From Atrichornis clamosus (taxonomy: Eukaryota; Chordata; Aves; Passeriformes; Menuridae): a DNA stretch of 64,000 bases. The position numbers and the translations under genes were made by a program. Position 1 is the stretch's first letter. Each line of letters opens with the position of its first letter. Of the stretch, positions 39,601-52,994 are shown in pieces. The notes below the pieces were generated by a model. That model worked only from the letters and a program-made list of their open reading frames with translations. It had not been told where the DNA came from and did not search any database. The stretch spans positions 62,001 through 126,000 of the forward strand of contig WBMZ01012189.1 of assembly GCA_013400975.1 (NCBI GenBank), read 5' to 3'.

Positions 39601-40920
39601 TTCTATTCTCCAGAACATCTGTGCACTCTCTCAACATCCATAATGAGAAAATATTTTTAATAAACTCTCCACTCTGCTGCAAGCAAAAGAAACCACATGA
39701 AATAGCAGAGATTTGGATGTACAGAAGAACAGGTCTAGGAACAAGCCTAGGGTAAGGAATATGATCTCAGTTCCTGCCTCCAGCCATGTCACACACTCAG
39801 CAAGCAATGATGAGCAACATTCTTCCCAAAAATGTTTGATGTCTTCTGGGAAAATAGGAATAAACAATTCATGTTTATTTTTAGATATCTTTCCAATATA
39901 GATGTAAAACTATACATACAAGGAAATATTTATAAATTATATGCCATGAAATTATTATGTTTATATAATAAAGCACGAAATTACTGCAATGCCATCTGGA
40001 CTGAGCAGGGGAAGAAACATTAAAGTTATTATGGAAATAGAATAAGATTTCAAAACAATTCCAAAAAAATTCAGGTTCCAGCCTCAGATCGAGGATCTGA
40101 ATCAGGGAACCACATTGCTGCTGGATATTCTCACTCCACATTTTGAGAGTGCTTTGAGACTGTATTCTGAGTTCAGGAAAACACTGCATTGGAGGTTTAA
40201 ATCCATCACTGTACGGCTGATTAAACAATATCAGTGTGACCACTGGACTAAAGTGTTGCCTGAATATGATTTAAAGGGGTTTCCTTAGCAGAAATCCATA
40301 CAAATAAAAGGGTAAGGGAATCAAGCTACAATGACGTTCCTGCTGTCAGAAGAACCACAGAATTACAGAACGATTATCTGCCAAATTCTGAACCTATGAA
40401 CACAACCAAGCTCCTTGTTTTCCTTCACAGTATGACAAAACCTAATGATCCTTCAGTGCTTTTTCTTTATACTGCTATTTTTCCAATAAATAGTGTGAAC
40501 TTGTTTCTTCTCACCCCTAAGTAATCATTTATGACAATTTATTTGGAGCGACAAGTTGATCTTATTTCTCTAATTCCTTTGTAGGAGATGTACTGGAACA
40601 TCTTTATCTCACTGACTCATGTCCAAAAATGTACAAAATTGAAGAACCAGGGCACAAGTGCTTTCCAATTGTCTGAAGCATTTATTCTCTCAGGAAAGTT
40701 CTGAAAACTCACACATCAAGTATGACAGCAATGCAAGGTTTGTGGATGTTTGGAAACTTTTCACAAGAAAAGTTTCAAAGTTCAGGCATTTGCAGTGAGG
40801 CAGCTGTAACAGAAGTATTGTTAAATATTAAAGTGGTTAAAAAAAAAAACAACTAAGGGAATCTCAGGTTAAAGCCAAGGATCACTACTGTTATATAAAA
40901 CAATTTTCAACCTGCACATC
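39601..40920. other. Unique DNA, no recognised gene
   Basis: I see nothing beyond AT-rich unique sequence. Confidence 0.55.
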
Positions 40921-41110
40921 TGTGGTGGCTTGGCAGTGGCTGGCTGCCAGACACCCACCCAGTGCTCCCTCACTCTGCCTCCTCTACCAGAAGGGGAAAA
41001 ATTAAGATGAGAAAACTTGTAGGTGAAGCCAAAGGTGAGAGTATCACTTAGCAGTTATTGTCATGGGCAGAACTGAGTTGGGGGAAATTGAATTTACTGT
41101 GAACTGCACA
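40921..41110 (-). mobile_element. LTR end fragment, same broad family type as 25665-26740
   Basis: Read on the plus strand it begins at the expected LTR terminal text 'tgtggtggcttggcagtggc', followed by 'tggctgccagacacccaccc', 'agtgctccctcactctgcct', 'cagaaggggaaaaattaaga', 'gttattgtcatgggcagaac' and 'tgagttgggggaaattgaat'. This is the reverse complement of the 3' end of the bird LTR. It diverges after about 41100, where a different subfamily or decay takes over. The sequence to 41410 may still belong to the element but I cannot support that. Confidence 0.65.
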
Positions 41111-44100
41111 AACAAAGACTAAATCAGGATGAGATATCCTCCCTTACTGCTATGCACAGTCGAATTTCCTATGACATTCCCTATGAGATGCTCTGCCCAC
41201 TTAAAAGATATTCCCCATTCTGCCACAAAGAAGATCAGAAAGAATAATTTCTCTTCCTGCTTTTACAGATCAGCCCAAATGCTGTTCTGTTCAATAGGCA
41301 CTGGTTTAATTTTAAATGTGCTGGGCTGTGCTTACACTCAATACACTCATTTCTGCCCTTGGTTCTACATGAGGCCTCACCCCCTTAAAACCACTGCTAC
41401 ACAATAAAAACCTCTACATACAAATCAGCCATGAAGCAATGTGAAAATCACTTTTCGTGGATATAAATTTAACAGCAAAAAGTGAACTGTGTGCTCATTT
41501 CCCACAGGTAAACGGGAAGGCTGACGGTTGCATTAAAGACCTGCATATATTCATGCTCATCAGAGAATACTTCCCCAAAGAACACAACAGTGGAGGAAGA
41601 GGTGTCCCTTTCTTGTAAAAGTCATGTTGCTGCAGAGGGCAGCCCATTTCATCCTGGACAGAACAAAGGTGTCAGTGCATTTTGTGTGAGGCTCATCACC
41701 ACGGTGCAGGGACAGGAAACAGACCTGTGGGATTTGTGACATCCTCTGCTACACCTCACTCGCTTTCCATAAATTATGAAAATGTGGGACAGAACTAAGA
41801 GGTGTGAATAACTGCAGGAGACGCTGCACTTGGCAAGTGAAACCTGTCAGTGACCAGTGGCTGGGCCAAGGTTTGCTGCTTGGATTCAGCCATCAGTTCA
41901 GCTACATTTGAGAAGCTGAATTTCAGAGAGCAGTGTTCCTTTTCTGGAGTACTGAACGATAGAACAAACTATTGAAATGGAACATGGCACAAAATGAAAG
42001 GAAAAATGAATGGTTAGAGTAACTAGCTAAAAAGTGCTCCTCACGTAGAGTTGAAAAAGGGAACTGTATTTAAGAGCTGTGGTTAAACAAAAATCTTTCC
42101 CATAAAATTATCCATTAATTTTATTTCATTTTATTGCATCATCTACAGTTAAAGTACTGTGCTTAGATAAGCCAAAAGAAGATGCTGAGCATATATAAAC
42201 AGAGAAAGATGCCAGCAGCTACAGGAATTCTGTCTTAAGTAGGTTTTGTCTTGCATGGTTTGCAAGATATTGCACTGCTAACAGGCTACAGCTAAGAGTA
42301 AGAATTTAAAATGCTGGGATCAGCAAAACACTGATATCTTCAGTCTTCTGGAGCATTAACTGGGAGAAGACAAAAGTGATATTTATTCTTAAAATTTAAA
42401 ACTTTGAGATTCTAAATGCAGCTGCAAATTGGTCTACCAAGATCAGGAAAACATGTAGAAGTCTTTAAAACTCAACATCTAGAGGAAGAATCTTTCATTT
42501 TTAATGGAAAAAAAATGTAAGTATATCCTGCAACTGTGTTTTACTCTTCTTCTCCCAACTAAACAAAATGACTTAAGGTTTAGTTAACATTATTTATAGT
42601 GGGGGTGGAACAAGACTTGCTTTGTTTCCTCCCCTTTTCCCCCATAAGGAAGGACAAGCAAACAAAAATGATAATATTGATTTGGCAGGAATCCTGCTAC
42701 CTTTTCATTTTTGGATCTAACCGAAAATATTTTATCCTATCAAGTATTGCATATTCTATAAAAAAGCAGAACAATTCAAATCTTTAACTGAATATAACAG
42801 TTAATCTAGTCCACTGAGACTCAAAAAATTCAATTTAATACATTGCAGAAAAGCAATATTTTCTTTCTTAAGGTCATATGGTGCCCACAGGATACTTACA
42901 CTGAGATGATACAGAGTTCCACTAAGTAGCACTACAGACCTGAGCTCTTCCCTAGGTGTTTTTCAGATGGATTTTGGCTTAGGATGAGGAGCAATAGCCA
43001 ATAAACAATAATCCGAAAATGCAGCAGAAACTTTATGAAGATTCTGTACCAATAGGAACACAAAGGAGAGAAAGTTGGCTACTCAGGTGAGGAATACATA
43101 ACATACTGATAATAATTTTTTTTTATTATTATACTTCCAGTAAAATATAAAAGAGATGTACTCAAAAGGCTCTTTTTAATGCATCACTACTAGCCCTCGG
43201 TCTGTGTTGTAGAAAAAGGGGAGAGAGACACTACAGAGATGAACTCCAAGCATCAGAGTGAGTCTTTGGAGAAACCTTTCCTCATTGTCTGCCAAAGCTA
43301 CTCACATCATTCAAAATAAGAAAAAAGGTGCAAAGGAGTTACCATTCTTGAAAAAGATCCATATTTAGCAGTTTGTCTATCCATATGAGGAAGGATATAT
43401 AGTAAATATGTAGTAAGCTACTCGGCAGGTAAAGAAGAGAAAATGTTATTCTAGTTATGTTAAACTTCTAGCTGTTTAAAAAACACCCTGAAGGCCTGGA
43501 CTAGCAAAAAAATTGCATTTGTAGGAAATAAGCTACAGGTATAAGCTAGACATAAGCAGCATATTGAGGTTGGCAGGGAGGATTGGATAAACCCAGTAGG
43601 AAGAGGAAAGCAGAGAAGGCAGGAGACAAAACACCTGACTTGAATGGCATCCAGACAGCCCCATCTGCACCTCATCTTCCTCCACACACGCTCTCTGCTT
43701 CTTATTCCTGCTTCAGAAGTCTGAGCCTGAAAGAGGAACCTCATGTCTTCAAACCACCCTGTATCTCTACTTTTCTTCATGGGTTATTCCTGGTAATCAA
43801 TTGACTTTGGCCCATCTTCGGAGACATCAATCTGGAAAAGTTTCTCTCCTTGGAGGCTAAGCTGGAAAATCAATTTCCCTGTGTTCTAAGCAGGACAGTA
43901 GGAGCTGAGAGAAAAATAAGATTCAGGATAATCTTTCCATCCTGCAGTGACTGCTACAGCCTGGCTCTTACATGATTTGTGGCACAGAGCCTGACCAAGA
44001 GGGATTTTATTCAATTCAAGCTTCCTGAGTGCTGGAGCTGAGATCCACTACAAGAATCTAAAATTCTACTGATCTTGCTCTCCACTCCTCACAATGCACA

Positions 44101-47100
44101 TTGTTTCTACCAGTGTCTGTAGACAATTGGAAGTTTTAAGAAGGGAGGAAAGCTGAGAATCAGATCCCCTATTGGCAGTAGATTCAGCTTTCTCTGCAGC
44201 CGGTTCCAAGGGAAACAATCAGCAAAACCCACATTCTGATTGTTGAGAGGTATTTCCAAAAAAATCAATCCACAAATCAGAAGGAGAAAAATTTAGTAAG
44301 AGGTTCTGAGGTAGGAAATAAGGCCTGAGAAGAATAACAAAGCCAAATAAACACACAGGAAAACAAGCAGCATTGGAAAGCAGCACAGTGACAGAACTAG
44401 GGTTCACAGATTCATGTTCTCCAAACTCACTGATCTTTTACATGAAAGTAGTCACCGAACTCAGGGTTTAAAGGGCAACAGTTACAGACAACTCTAAAGT
44501 ATGAGAGTACATCAGAAAACTGAAACCTTACTCTGAAACAAGCAGAAACTCATGACTATATTTACTATAAGTAAATTTATCTCAGTATTATCTCCCTTGA
44601 AGACTCAATTTTTCTTTCTTTCTAAAAGTAGAAGCTTTTAATAAACAGGTAATGCTCCCATGCACACACACACAAATGGAGGCAGGCAGCTTTATTTGGA
44701 GCCTTTTCAGACTGGTTTGCACGCGTTCTGCCTATTAACTTTGGCTATTTTGATTTTACTCACACAGCAGGGATGTGGTCATTAATATTAACACCAGCAC
44801 AGGGCAAGCTGGGGTTCAGGTCCTATTCAGCAACGGCTGACAAGGGGACACTGCCATTCACAGAAAAGTGGCTCTAAAACCTAAATATGTGATGAAAAAT
44901 ATTATGTAAGCAAAAACCACAGCACAGAATCCAGTCTGTACAACAAAACACACCTAAAAAAGACCACACTGTATTCGTTCTCTCCGCTCCCTCCACCCCC
45001 AATGAAACAGCAGTTTTCTTGTGCCATTGCACAGTAGCACTTCTACTGCTGTCCTTCAACTTCTTTACCATCAATTACATGTATGCCATTATCACTGAGC
45101 CAAAATCCTGAATATTTGGCTTCACTGTGCCTGTGAAGGAGAAGAAGAAAATCCCTTTCTTGCAGTCGCACACAACTAAACTTTAAAATGCCTTCTCACA
45201 GCATTGCAACTACAGCACCCCATCCATTGATTCCTGTTTGAGTTGCCATTTCCTTGTGGGAAGAGCTATATGTAATTAATTGGTTTACTTTGCACAGGCC
45301 ACTTTTGAGCGCTAGAGCTGTGGGAAGAGTTTAAGGAACTGATCAGGCACTTTGTGCTTGGTGAAAGAAAAAAGCAGAGATGCCTTCCCACCATCAATTT
45401 TCCTGACAGCCTGTCTTCTCCCTGTGTTATCTCTTTCAGCCTTTTATGAGGAAGGCTTCAGTGAAAGATGTTTCGGTTAAAGGTTTGCTGTCACTGCAAG
45501 GCTATCTAAAAGAAAAGCATCACCTGGGACCAGTATAGAACCTAAAAATATTACTGGAGGCTTTTGGGTTGCTTCTTTTGTGAGTGGATATGGGGGAAAA
45601 AATACATATATAAAGAGTTTTTCCCCCTTTAACAGTTCTGCCTAGTCTGACAAATATATTTTCCTCCTGTATTGATATCAAATGAATGTGAATCTATGAC
45701 TGCAGCAAGTAGGCTTGGCTTGCAGCAACAAGGATGGCTTTAATAGACTCCTGATAGGATTCCTGTTCATTTCATGCTCTCTTATTTCTGATGAAACATT
45801 TAGTTCTCAGTCTCCCTTGATCTGAAACTTGGTGCCATGTACATGACCCAGCTTATACAGCATGCCCATGTCTCTGGCTTCCCAGGGCAGTGCGTGCAAC
45901 CCAGCACAACAGAGATTTTGGGCCTCTCCTTTAAAGATAAAGGTATTGTCTGAAGTTGACATTTTAGCACACAATAGATTGTATTGATGTTATCAAGAAC
46001 AGCTAATTGACCCAAAAAATCCTTCATGCATGATTGGACATTGTGATGAATGGCAAGATTTGGGGGATATTTTTTTCATACTTGCTAGTAGGAAAATTGA
46101 AGAAATAAGGGTTTTTCCTGTCTTGTTTATTCTGATAGATATGGAAGGTGGTAGAGTTGGGAATTATTTAAAAATTTTAACAGGCTACTTTTAACAAGTG
46201 TAGTTATTTCTGAAGGTGTTAATTTGATCACCCCTTCTTTCACAACACTAATTACTAAAATATTCAGATTTGTGCACCAAGTAATTTGTGAAAGAGTTGA
46301 GATCTGGAATCTTTGTTAAACACTTCTGCTTCTCATTTCAGTAAATTACCAGCCAGAACTAAACAACAATTACTTTAAATTATGACTAAAAATCTTTTTG
46401 ACTCATTGGATTTCAGCGAGAAGTTTTCTCTGATAATTTCATCGCATTTTGACACCAAGGCTTTCAAACAAGGCCGAGTAGGCAGCACTTGTACCACCAC
46501 CTGTATTACCTTATGTTCTAAACTTTCAGTTTTTCAGTCCTTCTGTGTACCAGCAAAGAACAAAACGTATAACTCAGAATTAATACATCAAAAACAAAAA
46601 GGGGAAAAGACATTTCTTCCATTTGTGGATCACTTTTGTCAGACACTACATTTAAGACCGCAGTGAATTACACACAGATATTCCCCTATATTCAAAAGGG
46701 GACCACAGAACTTCTCCAAAGACCCTTAGCCCTTTAAGATACATTCCAAGATTCTCCACCTAAAACAATATTCTGCAATCTCCCTTTCCTTCACTCACAA
46801 CAGACAGCTTCAATTATAAAACCTGCTGAGATAAGGTTTCTGTTTCATGAGACTAATGAACATTTGAAATTATGTCCTGAACTAATGAGTATTGAATACA
46901 GAATAGCTATTTGATGTATGATTTCATCACCTCTCATTCCTTGGAAGTTATTTTCAAAATGCAGTGGTTTGTAATGGAAACCTATTGATACGATAAAATT
47001 TTTAACTCTCTAAAAACCAACCTGAAGTATTCATTTAAATGGAGGCTTTGTTTTATAGTATTATATTTGAAGAAGTTACTTTGAAATGTGGATTTTCAAT

Positions 47101-50100
47101 TTAGATTACATTCATATAAAAATCATTTGGAAAAATTAAATTCTTTTTTGTTAGTAATTTATTGCCAAAATAAAACTCTGCAGTAGGAGTAATGTACCTC
47201 CAAAAAAAAAAAAGGTATAAAAAACATTGCTGGGAAATGCTCTGTTTAATGTTCCAAAGGCAAATATATCAAGCTGTCATTCAGCATAAAAATAATGCAA
47301 GAGGAAATACTGAACAAATAAGCCTGCATGGACAGCAAGAATCATGTTAAGTAGAAATTCTGGAATTACATTTTAAAACTGCATTTTCTACATTTTCCTT
47401 GAATCTTCTTGAACAATAAATACTGTCTCATCCAGGATAACAGCTAGATGACAGTAAAGAAGATTCAGATGCAACCATTGAACTTCTGCTGTTACCTCGG
47501 GTCAAACCACTTGATCTCTCTGGCTAGGAACTTTCAAAGACAATAATAGAACTGGCTAATGAATTATTTTAGCTAATATAACTGTGTGAACTGAGTAGTA
47601 ACTCCTATAAACACATTTTAAAACCTCTGCCCTCAACTCCTTATCATTTTCTGTCTCTGACTACTTTACATCAATGCTCTTGGAAATAAAAGGAGGAACT
47701 GGGTAGGTACATCCAAGTCTTTTACTGTTGGAATTGTAAGAACACAGCACCAAAGGAAGGTACAGTTATTCAGCCAGAAATGTGCTAAACTAGGGATGCC
47801 ATCTATCACACCGTTGCAATCTCACCATTTTGTGACAATATCTTTGAATTAAAGTTTTGTCACTTTCAGAAACAACCACAGGGTATGAAGAGAAAAACCC
47901 CTGAAACAAATTCTGAAACGTTTTCATATCTTTCTTTTAAGTTCGAATTTCCAACCTATTTTCTGTAATGGCAGAGTTAGAAATTTTTCTTTAAAAAAAT
48001 AAAATCAGATGAAAGTTCATTTCAATTCAAGAGCTGATGTTTTGTTCAAAAAAAAAAATTAAAATTGGTAACACTACTGGAATGAAATTACCAAAGCCAA
48101 AGGGGGTTTGTGAGAGCAAAATTATTACAGCTTGATAACATTTTTATATACACCCAGATCTGATGTTCCCTTAGCAATCAGTAACCAGTAAATTAGCAGT
48201 GAGCATTTTAAATATCCAAACCATCCTGTTTGGGTATAAAAGGGTCCTTGCAGGGCATTGTGTTCTGCTGTGTGCTGTTTCAGCATGCAAGCTCCTTTAC
48301 AGCTGGCCAATAAGTGAGTTACCCTCAGCACCTGATGTTGTCTCTAATGCTGCTACAAATGACAACAAGAGGTCTGGTGGACTTAACTTGCAACTGAAAC
48401 TAATGGATTTATAAATTTTAAATTGCAGCTTTTGATAACACCCTAAAAAGGATCTAGATGTACTCTCTGAAACAGGAAGAAAAACGTTGGTGGGTTGTTT
48501 TTATTCTGAGGTATCTTGGGAGCTGGCAGAACTCTGAAATCAGGTGTAAGGAACTCTAATTTTGACGTTTGCTTTCAGCGATTGGTTTTTTTGTCTTTAA
48601 AGTTGTAATAAACGACAGTTGCCAAGAAGAAACTGTGCAAAATTGCTTTCTATTTACAGAACTCTGCAACAGTGCAGAAACAGAACCTGACACAGCTGCC
48701 TGGCAAGTCTTTGCAAGAGAAATGGTCCTGAAAAATGCTGCACAGAAAGCACTCGAGCCTTGTGCATCCTTCTGCCTCCAGCTCAACACCTTTGTACCCA
48801 GAGATGTGGTTTGCTTCCTTGGTGACCAGGTGCAGGGGTGCTCAGGCATTACTGCATTATACAGCCACGCAGAACTTCCCCAAAACACCAGTGGATTTCA
48901 AATGGGAAAATCCTGTTAAAAAAAAAAAAAGAAAAAAAGGAAAACAACCCAAGAGCCTTTAGCACTGCCTCTGTTGAGATCTGGAATGGTCAGGGGAAGA
49001 AGGCTGGAAGCTATACTCTCAGACATATGAAAAGTAAACTGGGCAGAAGACAATTGCAAAATAGAGTCTTTTCTTCAGAGGAACCTGGTTCAAAGTTTTT
49101 AGGCCCCCAGAATAGAATATCTAAACATTTTAAGTATGGGTTACCAAAAAAAGTAACTTCCAAAGGTGAAAGAGAGAACATGAGGCCACAGGCTCAGGAA
49201 GACGACACAGGGAGGTGACCACCATTTAACCAAGACCCCACTGAGGGGGTGGAACAAGCACGAAAGACTAAACCTCCCAAAAACCATCCACTACAGCAGC
49301 ACAAGACAATCCTGAAATATCTTCTGTGGGTGGAAGAAAATCACTGATAGAGCTGAAAATGACACCTTCATTCCTCAGATTTGAGAGACATTTAACAAAG
49401 GATCTGTCCATGAATGAATTAAAAATCCAAAGTGCTTCAGCATATGCAGTCTTGGGGATTCTTTTTCCATACATAGACAAAAATTCTTTGAAGCAATGGG
49501 TTCAATCAACACATGATGTAAGAAATCACAGAAATGGGGTGGAGAGAGACTACCAAAATCTCAAGAGGAACAGGAGACTGTCTTAATTAAGATCTAACTG
49601 TGATGATTAATTGAACTGGAACTATTTTACTCATGCCTGGGCAAATAAGATTAATATGGATGCTTCTTTAGTTACCTTCTATAGTATCCATCGGGATTAT
49701 GAGAAAAGGCATGGAATCAGGAACATATCTGAAAGAGGTCCCAGAAATAGACTGGCTCTGGAGCAAAAGATTCTAGTTTTCTCAAGCACAGAGAAGACAC
49801 TCTTGAGTCATCTCCAAACGTAATTAATGGTGGTCTTTCATTGATGTCTCCACTGTAGGGATGGAACTTCCCAGGCAGGTAAACCAGTCTCAAATTTCTC
49901 TATCTGCAGAGCAGACGGGGCACAGACTGGCTAAAATCTGTTCATTTTGAGCAGTCCAGTGATGAAATCAGTCATCACTCCAATATGATTCCCTCCAGCG
50001 TAAGAAGGGATCCCCCCTAGGTTTTATTGCTGATCCTGCACCTCAAATAGAGTCATGAGGGAGAAACAGAGGCTGACTAAACACCTTGGGCAATAAACTC

Positions 50101-51515
50101 ACCTCTTTTTGAGGTATTTGTCATTGTAGTTCTGACAGGCTTGTACAACTAAAACAGGGATGGCTCACACATGCTCATCAAGCCAATTTATTGCTACAGT
50201 GAATCTCCCATTGTGACTGGAAGAGTCACATATATCTCCTTAGCGTAAGAACATGTTTGTACATAAATTTAATCTGGCGTGACTGCAGAGCCTGGGAAAC
50301 TCGGATGAATCCAGGTGATGTCCTAGAACTGCTATGCAAGTTTTTATTGATGTTGTATGGCACAAAGGAGATTTATACATCTATATCATGAGCAGGCATA
50401 TCCTCAGCTGTTAAGTCAGAACCTTTAAACACATGTTTATTTCAACATTTTCTGAAGTCTCTTTTTAATAGTTAGGATTTCTCAGCTGATTTTTCTCCCT
50501 GGTTATTTGAAATTTAGGTAAATCTAACAAGCTGAGCAAATGCCTGAGGTCTGCCGGCCCTTTCTCTGGAAAAGGGATTTTTCATTCTGTGTATCACCCA
50601 CAAATCACTGCAGAGCTCACACAAAGTCAAAACATAGGCTTATCACAATGAAGGTGAAGCAGATTTGGTTTTGATTAGAAATTAGATATAGACCCACCTT
50701 CAGTGCCCTGGGTTAATAACTACAAAGTCACACACTCAAAAGTCAGGAGATTATTGAGCACCTTCAACTTCCATTTGTATCCAAAATAATTCAAAGATAT
50801 GAAGCAAATTACTGTATTGGATCACACAGTGAAAATTAGTAAAGTGCATAGTATCATAGCACAGTATCATAGTTAATATTTTAACTGGTTAAAATTATCT
50901 AATTTCTGTACTAGGTGCTACACGCTCAGAAATCCTAATACCTTGGCTATCAAACACAAGTAGGAAAAAAAAGTAAATATTTCACAGTAGTCATGTCTAT
51001 GATTGAGTTCAATTGCTGTCAGTGGACATTGCTTCCCTGTGTACACCCATATGAGTAGTGGGTCACCACTGCAGTCCCCAGCTTCTCTCCAAGATTACCA
51101 TTACGTGAGAATAGAAAATAACTTTTTAAAATACTTTTATTAAATTGAAAGTGATCTTCATTATGTTTCAGATGCATCTATAAAACTACTTTAGATTTTT
51201 CCAAAATATTAGAAATCATTTTCCTACACACATAAGTTTTAACTTTTGTTCTTTTAACAACAGATAGGTATAAAAATCTAGGTACTCAGCTTATACAACT
51301 CAATGTGATTCCACTATGTAATAGCTTAGAAGGGCTAGAAACATTTTTCTTAAAAAAAAATAAATTGTTTAATTGCAAGACACCCCAAATTATTAGCTAA
51401 GGAAAACCAGATTGGGGAAATGTAAGAAAATAGTAATAAAAATAAAACAAAATAAAAATATCAGAACAAAAACCCCACAATTTTTAGGAAATATTTCCAT
51501 TTATTTCCAAAACAG
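41111..51515. other. Unique DNA, no recognised gene
   Basis: About 10.4 kb with no recognised gene. It holds short CA runs near 44662 and an unexplained segment at 48569-48938 that ends in an A-tract (see findings). Short open frames lack domain motifs. Confidence 0.5.
48918..48938. repeat. Poly-A tract (A13-G-A7)
   Basis: Thirteen A, one G and seven A, lying directly after the stop of a 116-codon plus-strand frame (48569-48919). The layout could suggest a retroposed sequence, but no source gene is recognised. Confidence 0.85.
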
Positions 51516-51972
51516 CAGCTCAGTTATTCTAGAGTATTCAAAAATATGTGTTTTGGTGTGTGGCAAAGAGCCAGCAAATTGTGGTCATACGGTATTCCTG
51601 ATCCACAATGATAATAACAGAATGTTTTCCACCAAAATCAGAGGAATAACACAGCCACAAGATACTGACAAAACAAAGCCAAAAGAAATACAAAATAGCA
51701 TATGAGAAATTAGATAAATACAAAAGTCTTCGAAATTGTTCTCATTTGTGTATTTACATGGACATCAATGCAGTTATAATAAATCAATGGTTTCAGAAAA
51801 ACATGCACATTACTGCACTGTGTCTTAGTTACCAGCATGAGAATTTATGAGCAGGCTGTCTTACACACTTAAAGAATGTGGTTTTCACTCACCAACAAAG
51901 GCAAAATTCATAATTGAATTGCACTGCAGTATCCATCTTCTGAAGTGGGGTCTCTAAAACCTGCATTTTTAG

Positions 51973-52080
51973 ATCAAAAAATGAAACAGTTGATTACAAA
52001 GAAACTGTTGTACCCTCACTATAGTAAAACCATTTTTATTAGGAATGCATTATTCATAATGAATCATAGGGTTATGACAA
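51973..52080 (+). CDS. Candidate internal exon (108 nt), unrecognised protein
   Basis: Acceptor text 'aacctgcatttttag' is followed by 108 bases and a strong donor 'gacaa|gtaagt'. Only one of three frames is open. It starts with two bases of a split codon and leaves one base at the end, reading from QKMKQLITKKLLYPHY onward. A further exon-like piece lies upstream at 51516-51591 (acceptor 'tttatttccaaaacag', weak donor 'gtattc') and its phase fits. Downstream, 52561-52598 also fits, but in a frame that does not continue into 52932. The protein is unrecognised and the model is uncertain; chance is a serious alternative. Confidence 0.15.
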
Positions 52081-52560
52081 GTAAGTGGTATTACAGAAAA
52101 GAAAGGAAAAAAAGCAACTGTTTCAATTTGCTTATAATGATATCTTATGCAGAAATTTACTGAATTTAGAAAGGAGAAAGTTGTATGAAAACATAAACAA
52201 ACAACTTGGAAATAATTATTGACCTGCAAAGAAAGGCTTTGTAAAAATAGTTAAAGAAAAAGTTACCTCTAAGTGAACAACTCTGTAGGGTTGAACCTGT
52301 AACAAGTTGCATTCATTTTCTGAATGCTACATGGACAGCATTCTTAATCTTAAAAAAACCCAAACACACAACCTCCCCTAATATCCTACAGGGGAGATGG
52401 AAACTTAGGACAAAACTTAAATCATTTTGTCCCCAGAATTTTGTCTGTATGACCAAGACTGCACAAAGCAGAGGCCGTAGCAAGAGCCGTCGTCACTTTT
52501 TACACTCCACACTCAGACCTTTTCCCATCCATCCTTACTTCTGTCACATTAAACATTTAG

Positions 52561-52598
52561 GTTGCAATTATGAGAAACTGCTCCCTGAGACAGAGATG
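52561..52598 (+). CDS. Candidate short exon (38 nt)
   Basis: The acceptor 'cacattaaacatttag' and the donor 'gagatg|gtaaga' are both good. Two frames are open. One (CNYEKLLPETEM) continues from 51973-52080; the other (VAIMRNCSLRQR) continues into 52932-52988. It therefore cannot be assigned firmly to one chain. It is short for an exon and may be a chance splice-site pair. Confidence 0.12.
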
Positions 52599-52899
52599 GT
52601 AAGAAATAATGTATTGTAGCTTGAAGGGACGGCTGGAAGTGTGATGACAGTGGGCATTCCCTCACAACTACAGTATAAAACTTTCATAGGGAAGAAGGAT
52701 ATAACAGCACAAATATCTACATGTAGATAAATATTAAAGGGAATAAATTTCAGCTGAACGTGGTTTTAGTTATATTGAGGCATTTAAAGGCATCATATAT
52801 ATTTAATGGCCAGTGAACAGGAGTCATAGAGTCCTTAAAGGAAGGCAGCTGGCTTGGGCATTAATTTATCATGGGAACTCTGCCATCCTTTGAAATGGT

Positions 52900-52994
52900 T
52901 CACTGTGCCTTCCCATCAATTTTATGGACAGGTTTAATTCTGGCAGCATAAGAAGGATGAATGTCATCATGACCACACTTCCCTGGAGGTAAGC
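52900..52994 (-). CDS. Candidate terminal exon, minus strand, unrecognised protein
   Basis: On the minus strand a strong acceptor (branch-like 'ctact', tract 'ttttcctttgcag') opens a frame of 30 codons from LPPGKCGHDDIHPSYAAR to ...HKIDGKAQ, then TGA at 52900-52902. An ATTAAA poly-A-type signal follows about 100 bases further on. The composition (Gly, Pro, His, Asp, Tyr, few repeats) looks like real protein. It overlaps the plus-strand candidate 52932-52988, and at most one is likely to be real. A minus-strand upstream partner at about 58185-58235 has an incompatible phase without further exons. Confidence 0.2.
52932..52988 (+). CDS. Candidate internal exon (57 nt), unrecognised protein
   Basis: Acceptor 'cttcccatcaattttatggacag' and strong donor 'ctggag|gtaagc'. 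The length is a multiple of three and one frame is open (FNSGSIRRMNVIMTTLPW), beginning after one base and leaving two. That phase fits exactly into the next candidate at 53775-53800, forming an Arg codon across the junction. The sequence is antisense to the minus-strand candidate at 52900-52994. No family is recognised. Confidence 0.17.
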
